From: Propionibacterium sp.
GTDB lineage: Bacteria > Actinomycetota > Actinomycetes > Propionibacteriales > Propionibacteriaceae
Direction: 5' to 3'
DNA: 17,436 nt
Assembly (NCBI GenBank): GCA_022837595.1
Contig: JALHFX010000072.1
Coordinates: 1 to 17,436 of the forward strand
Positions within the stretch are counted from its first letter, which is position 1, and each line of letters begins with the position of its first letter. Below the pieces are notes generated by a model. It made no database searches. It had not been told where the DNA came from and saw only the letters and a list, made by a program, of their open reading frames with translations. The translations under genes and the position numbers were made by a program. Of the stretch, positions 15,914 through 17,436 are shown piece by piece.

Positions 15914-15920
15914 GGCGTCC

Positions 15921-15926
15921 ACCGTA
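15921..15926 (-). promoter_or_regulatory. Predicted -10 box of nucS, leaderless
   Basis: On the minus strand TACGGT (TANNNT type) ends 7 nt before the GTG at 15913, the same layout as at glgE. No -35 match is evident. If the true start is GTG 15922, this box would be inside the gene and the call would fail. Confidence 0.35.
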
Positions 15927-15979
15927 CCCCAACCTGCAGATGACTCATGGAGCGTCCTGAGCTTGTGCGCGTGTCGCGA

Positions 15980-15985
15980 TAAGGT
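15980..15985 (+). promoter_or_regulatory. Predicted -10 box of the zinc-protein/esterase operon, leaderless
   Basis: TAAGGT ends 6 nt before the GTG at 15992. The overlapping AAGG motifs could instead serve as a weak ribosome site. It lies 53 bp from the predicted nucS -10 box on the other strand, so the two divergent units would share a very short control region. Confidence 0.4.
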
Positions 15986-15991
15986 GAAGGT

Positions 15992-16267
15992 GTGGCCAAA
16001 CGTCCGAGCAAGCACACCCGTCCTGCCCGACCACTACGCATGAACGGGTTCAATACCTCTGCCGAAAAGGCAGACGGACGTTGGATAGTGCGCCAGGTGC
16101 GAGCGGAAAACGCCACCAAGAGCTACATCTGCCCCGACTGTCAGAATCAGATCACACCAGGCACCCCGCACATCGTCGCTTGGCCGCATACTCCCCCGCT
16201 CGGCTCGACCTCAGGTGTCGAATACCGTCGGCATTATCACAGCCACTGTTGGCAGCGCAGGAGATGA
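15992..16267 (+). CDS. Small zinc-ribbon-like conserved actinobacterial protein
   Basis: The product is 91 aa, basic at its N-terminus (MAKRPSKHTRPARP). It has a CPDC pair followed by TPHIVAWP and a HYHSHCW cluster. These Cys and His residues look like ligands of one zinc ion in a compact treble-clef-like or ribbon fold. I recall actinobacterial homologues sharing CPxC..I.PG.PH.V.WP..H.H..CW, often annotated as hypothetical or wrongly as ATP/GTP-binding protein. The role is unknown; nucleic-acid binding is only a guess from the basic tail. The GTG start is supported by the leaderless layout and the start of sequence conservation. The stop is one base before the next gene's ATG, and that gene's ribosome site lies inside this one, implying translational coupling. 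It is divergent from nucS. Confidence 0.75.
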   Translation: MAKRPSKHTRPARPLRMNGFNTSAEKADGRWIVRQVRAENATKSYICPDCQNQITPGTPHIVAWPHTPPLGSTSGVEYRRHYHSHCWQRRR

Positions 16268-16268
16268 G

Positions 16269-17054
16269 ATGACGCGATTACATGCGATCGAGATCGGCGA
16301 TGGACCTACCAGGCTGGTCTTCTTACACGGGGTCTTCGGTCAGGGTAAAAACTTCGGCAATATCGCCAAATTACTGGCAGAGCAGGCCAGCAGTGTGCTG
16401 CTCGATTTGCCCAACCATGGTCATTCACCACGGACCGAGGATTTTGATTACGATTTGTTCGCCGATCTCGTGGCCGACGAATTGCGATACCGCAATGCCG
16501 AGAATGAACCGATCACCCTTGTCGGGCATTCCATGGGTGGAAAGGTCGCCATGCGGGTCGCCCTACGACATCCCGACCTGCTCGATCGGCTCGTCGTCAT
16601 GGATATTTCCCCCGTCTCGCGCGGCGACCAGAGCGAATTCGCCTATCTTATCGGTGCACTTTTGAGTCTGGATCTCGAGCAGCTCGCCAGCCGTAAGCAG
16701 GCGGACGAGGCGCTCGCCAGCAAGATACGCAATCTAGGCGTTCGCTCCTTTCTACTGCAGAATCTGCACCGCAGTACAAGCGGCGGGTGGCAGTGGCTGG
16801 CCAACCTTGAATTGCTAGGGACGTCAATCGATAAACTGGTCGATTGGCCAGCGATCGATGGTCAGTGGTCAGGCCCGGTGTTGTGGCTCCGCGGCGCGAA
16901 CTCCACACATGTACAGCCCGCTGATGAATTGATCATGCAAGCGTACTTTCCCGCTGTCGAGCTGGTCACCGTCGAGGACGCCGGACACTGGATTCATGCT
17001 GAACAGCCGCAGGCCATCGCCACGGCAATCAGTGAGTTCATTAGCCGAAACTGA
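16269..17054 (+). CDS. YbfF-like alpha/beta-hydrolase (esterase)
   Basis: This is a cytosolic serine hydrolase of 261 aa with strong resemblance to E. coli YbfF, an acyl-CoA thioesterase/esterase. The oxyanion-loop motif LHGVFGQGKNF comes first. The nucleophile is Ser88 in GHSMGGK, followed by Asp112 in VMDISPV and His240 in DAGHWIHAEQP. Placing the acid 24 residues after the serine matches the unusual YbfF triad (89/113/234, from memory) and separates it from standard alpha/beta-hydrolases. ATG 16269 is chosen because AGGAG (16259-16263) lies 5 nt upstream; an in-frame GTG at 16215 would overlap the zinc-protein gene and has no family support. It is coupled to the upstream gene, and its 3' end overlaps the convergent isomerase gene by 14 bp. 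The physiological substrate is unknown. Confidence 0.9.
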   Translation: MTRLHAIEIGDGPTRLVFLHGVFGQGKNFGNIAKLLAEQASSVLLDLPNHGHSPRTEDFDYDLFADLVADELRYRNAENEPITLVGHSMGGKVAMRVALRHPDLLDRLVVMDISPVSRGDQSEFAYLIGALLSLDLEQLASRKQADEALASKIRNLGVRSFLLQNLHRSTSGGWQWLANLELLGTSIDKLVDWPAIDGQWSGPVLWLRGANSTHVQPADELIMQAYFPAVELVTVEDAGHWIHAEQPQAIATAISEFISRN

Positions 17055-17436
17055 CTTGGGTGATCTTGGCTTCGGCGATCGGGTTCGGCGAGGCGTCCCG
17101 CGAAACACCGCGCGACGCGATCGTCGTGATGACTTCCAGCGAAGCTGGGTCGATCGTCCCGAAAACTGTGTAGTCGGGTGGTAACGGCGAGTCGCCCCAG
17201 ACGATGAAGAACTGGGATCCATTGGTGTCAGCTCCGGCATTCGCCATCGCGACCACACCCGCGGTGTACTGTTCGTCGCCAGATAGTTCATCGGCATACC
17301 GGTAGCCGGGTCCGCCGGTTCCGGTACCGGTCGGGTCGCCACATTGCAGAACGAAGATGCCGTGATCAACCAACCGGTGGCAGGTGGTGCCATCGTAGAA
17401 CCCTTGCTTGGCAAGCGCCTCGAACGAGTTCACCGT
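17041..17436 (-). CDS. Cyclophilin-type peptidyl-prolyl cis-trans isomerase, 5' end outside window
   Basis: The enzyme speeds cis-trans isomerisation of X-Pro bonds. The last 131 residues are present, and the frame stays open to the window edge (TVNSFEALAKQGFYDG). Cyclophilin motifs are clear: CHRLVDHGIFVLQCGDPTG with the catalytic Arg, GTGGPGY, VAMANAGADTNGSQFFI and PPDYTVFG. The CHRL..GIFVLQCGDP version is the one I recall in the membrane-anchored actinobacterial PpiB (mycobacterial Rv2582), which carries about 100 or more extra N-terminal residues with a membrane segment; that part cannot be checked here. The start codon is beyond 17436, so the Met at about 17430 is internal. The stop (TAA) is at 17041-17043, and the gene is convergent with, and overlaps, the esterase gene by 14 bp. 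Confidence 0.92.
   Translation of the reverse strand, partial: TVNSFEALAKQGFYDGTTCHRLVDHGIFVLQCGDPTGTGTGGPGYRYADELSGDEQYTAGVVAMANAGADTNGSQFFIVWGDSPLPPDYTVFGTIDPASLEVITTIASRGVSRDASPNPIAEAKITQVSFG

Noticed and set aside
15914..16015. Longer NucS with about 30 extra N-terminal residues
   Set aside because: The extra residues have no counterpart in NucS proteins and would overlap the divergent zinc-protein gene.
16215..16268. Upstream GTG start for the YbfF-like esterase
   Set aside because: It overlaps the zinc-protein gene and lacks a ribosome site; ATG 16269 has AGGAG 5 nt upstream and the family start.

Overview
The window looks like chromosomal DNA from a moderately high-GC actinobacterium (about 60% by eye), probably of the Propionibacteriaceae or a neighbouring family. 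I base this on actinobacterial protein families (NucS/EndoMS, GlgE, an actinobacterial-length GlgP, a DivIVA/Scy-like coiled-coil protein), on a methylmalonyl-CoA epimerase remnant that closely resembles the Propionibacterium enzyme, and on several GTG starts placed 6-7 nt behind a TANNNT box, as in leaderless actinobacterial transcripts. No database search was possible; all comparisons are from memory.

Layout. Positions 141-9758 form an alpha-glucan (glycogen) metabolism island: glgX (+), glgP (-), then a divergent glgE-glgB-GNAT/Nudix operon (+). glgX and glgP converge on a hairpin terminator. glgP and glgE diverge from a 118-bp region with a promoter facing each way. Positions 9759-10084 contain no gene but hold a striking cluster of eight 13-nt motifs arranged around a 68-nt near-perfect palindrome. 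Next come a frameshifted YbbN-like thioredoxin/TPR gene (-), an intact phosphoglucomutase gene pgm (+), an unidentified minus-strand gene remnant, a broken methylmalonyl-CoA epimerase gene (+), a strong intrinsic terminator, and a broken DivIVA/Scy-like coiled-coil gene (+). The last section holds nucS (-), a small zinc-binding protein and a YbfF-like esterase in one operon (+), and the 3' part of a cyclophilin-type peptidyl-prolyl isomerase (-) cut by the window edge.

How it works together. GlgE makes linear alpha-1,4-glucan from maltose-1-phosphate and GlgB branches it. GlgP removes glucose as glucose-1-phosphate and GlgX removes the limit branches. Pgm links glucose-1-phosphate to glucose-6-phosphate. 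The suppliers of maltose-1-phosphate (TreS/Pep2 or GlgM) and the GlgA/GlgC route are not in this window. The gene order nucS, mce, ybbN-like, glgB-glgE, glgP follows the mycobacterial Rv1321-Rv1328 block as I remember it, so this is mostly conserved core chromosome.

The oddities lie in 9.8-15.2 kb: the dyad-symmetric repeat cluster, and four genes in 5 kb that each carry an indel or early stop while all flanking genes are intact. That is either local gene decay or local sequence error, and read mapping would decide. I found no defence system, mobile element, tRNA, rRNA or CRISPR array.
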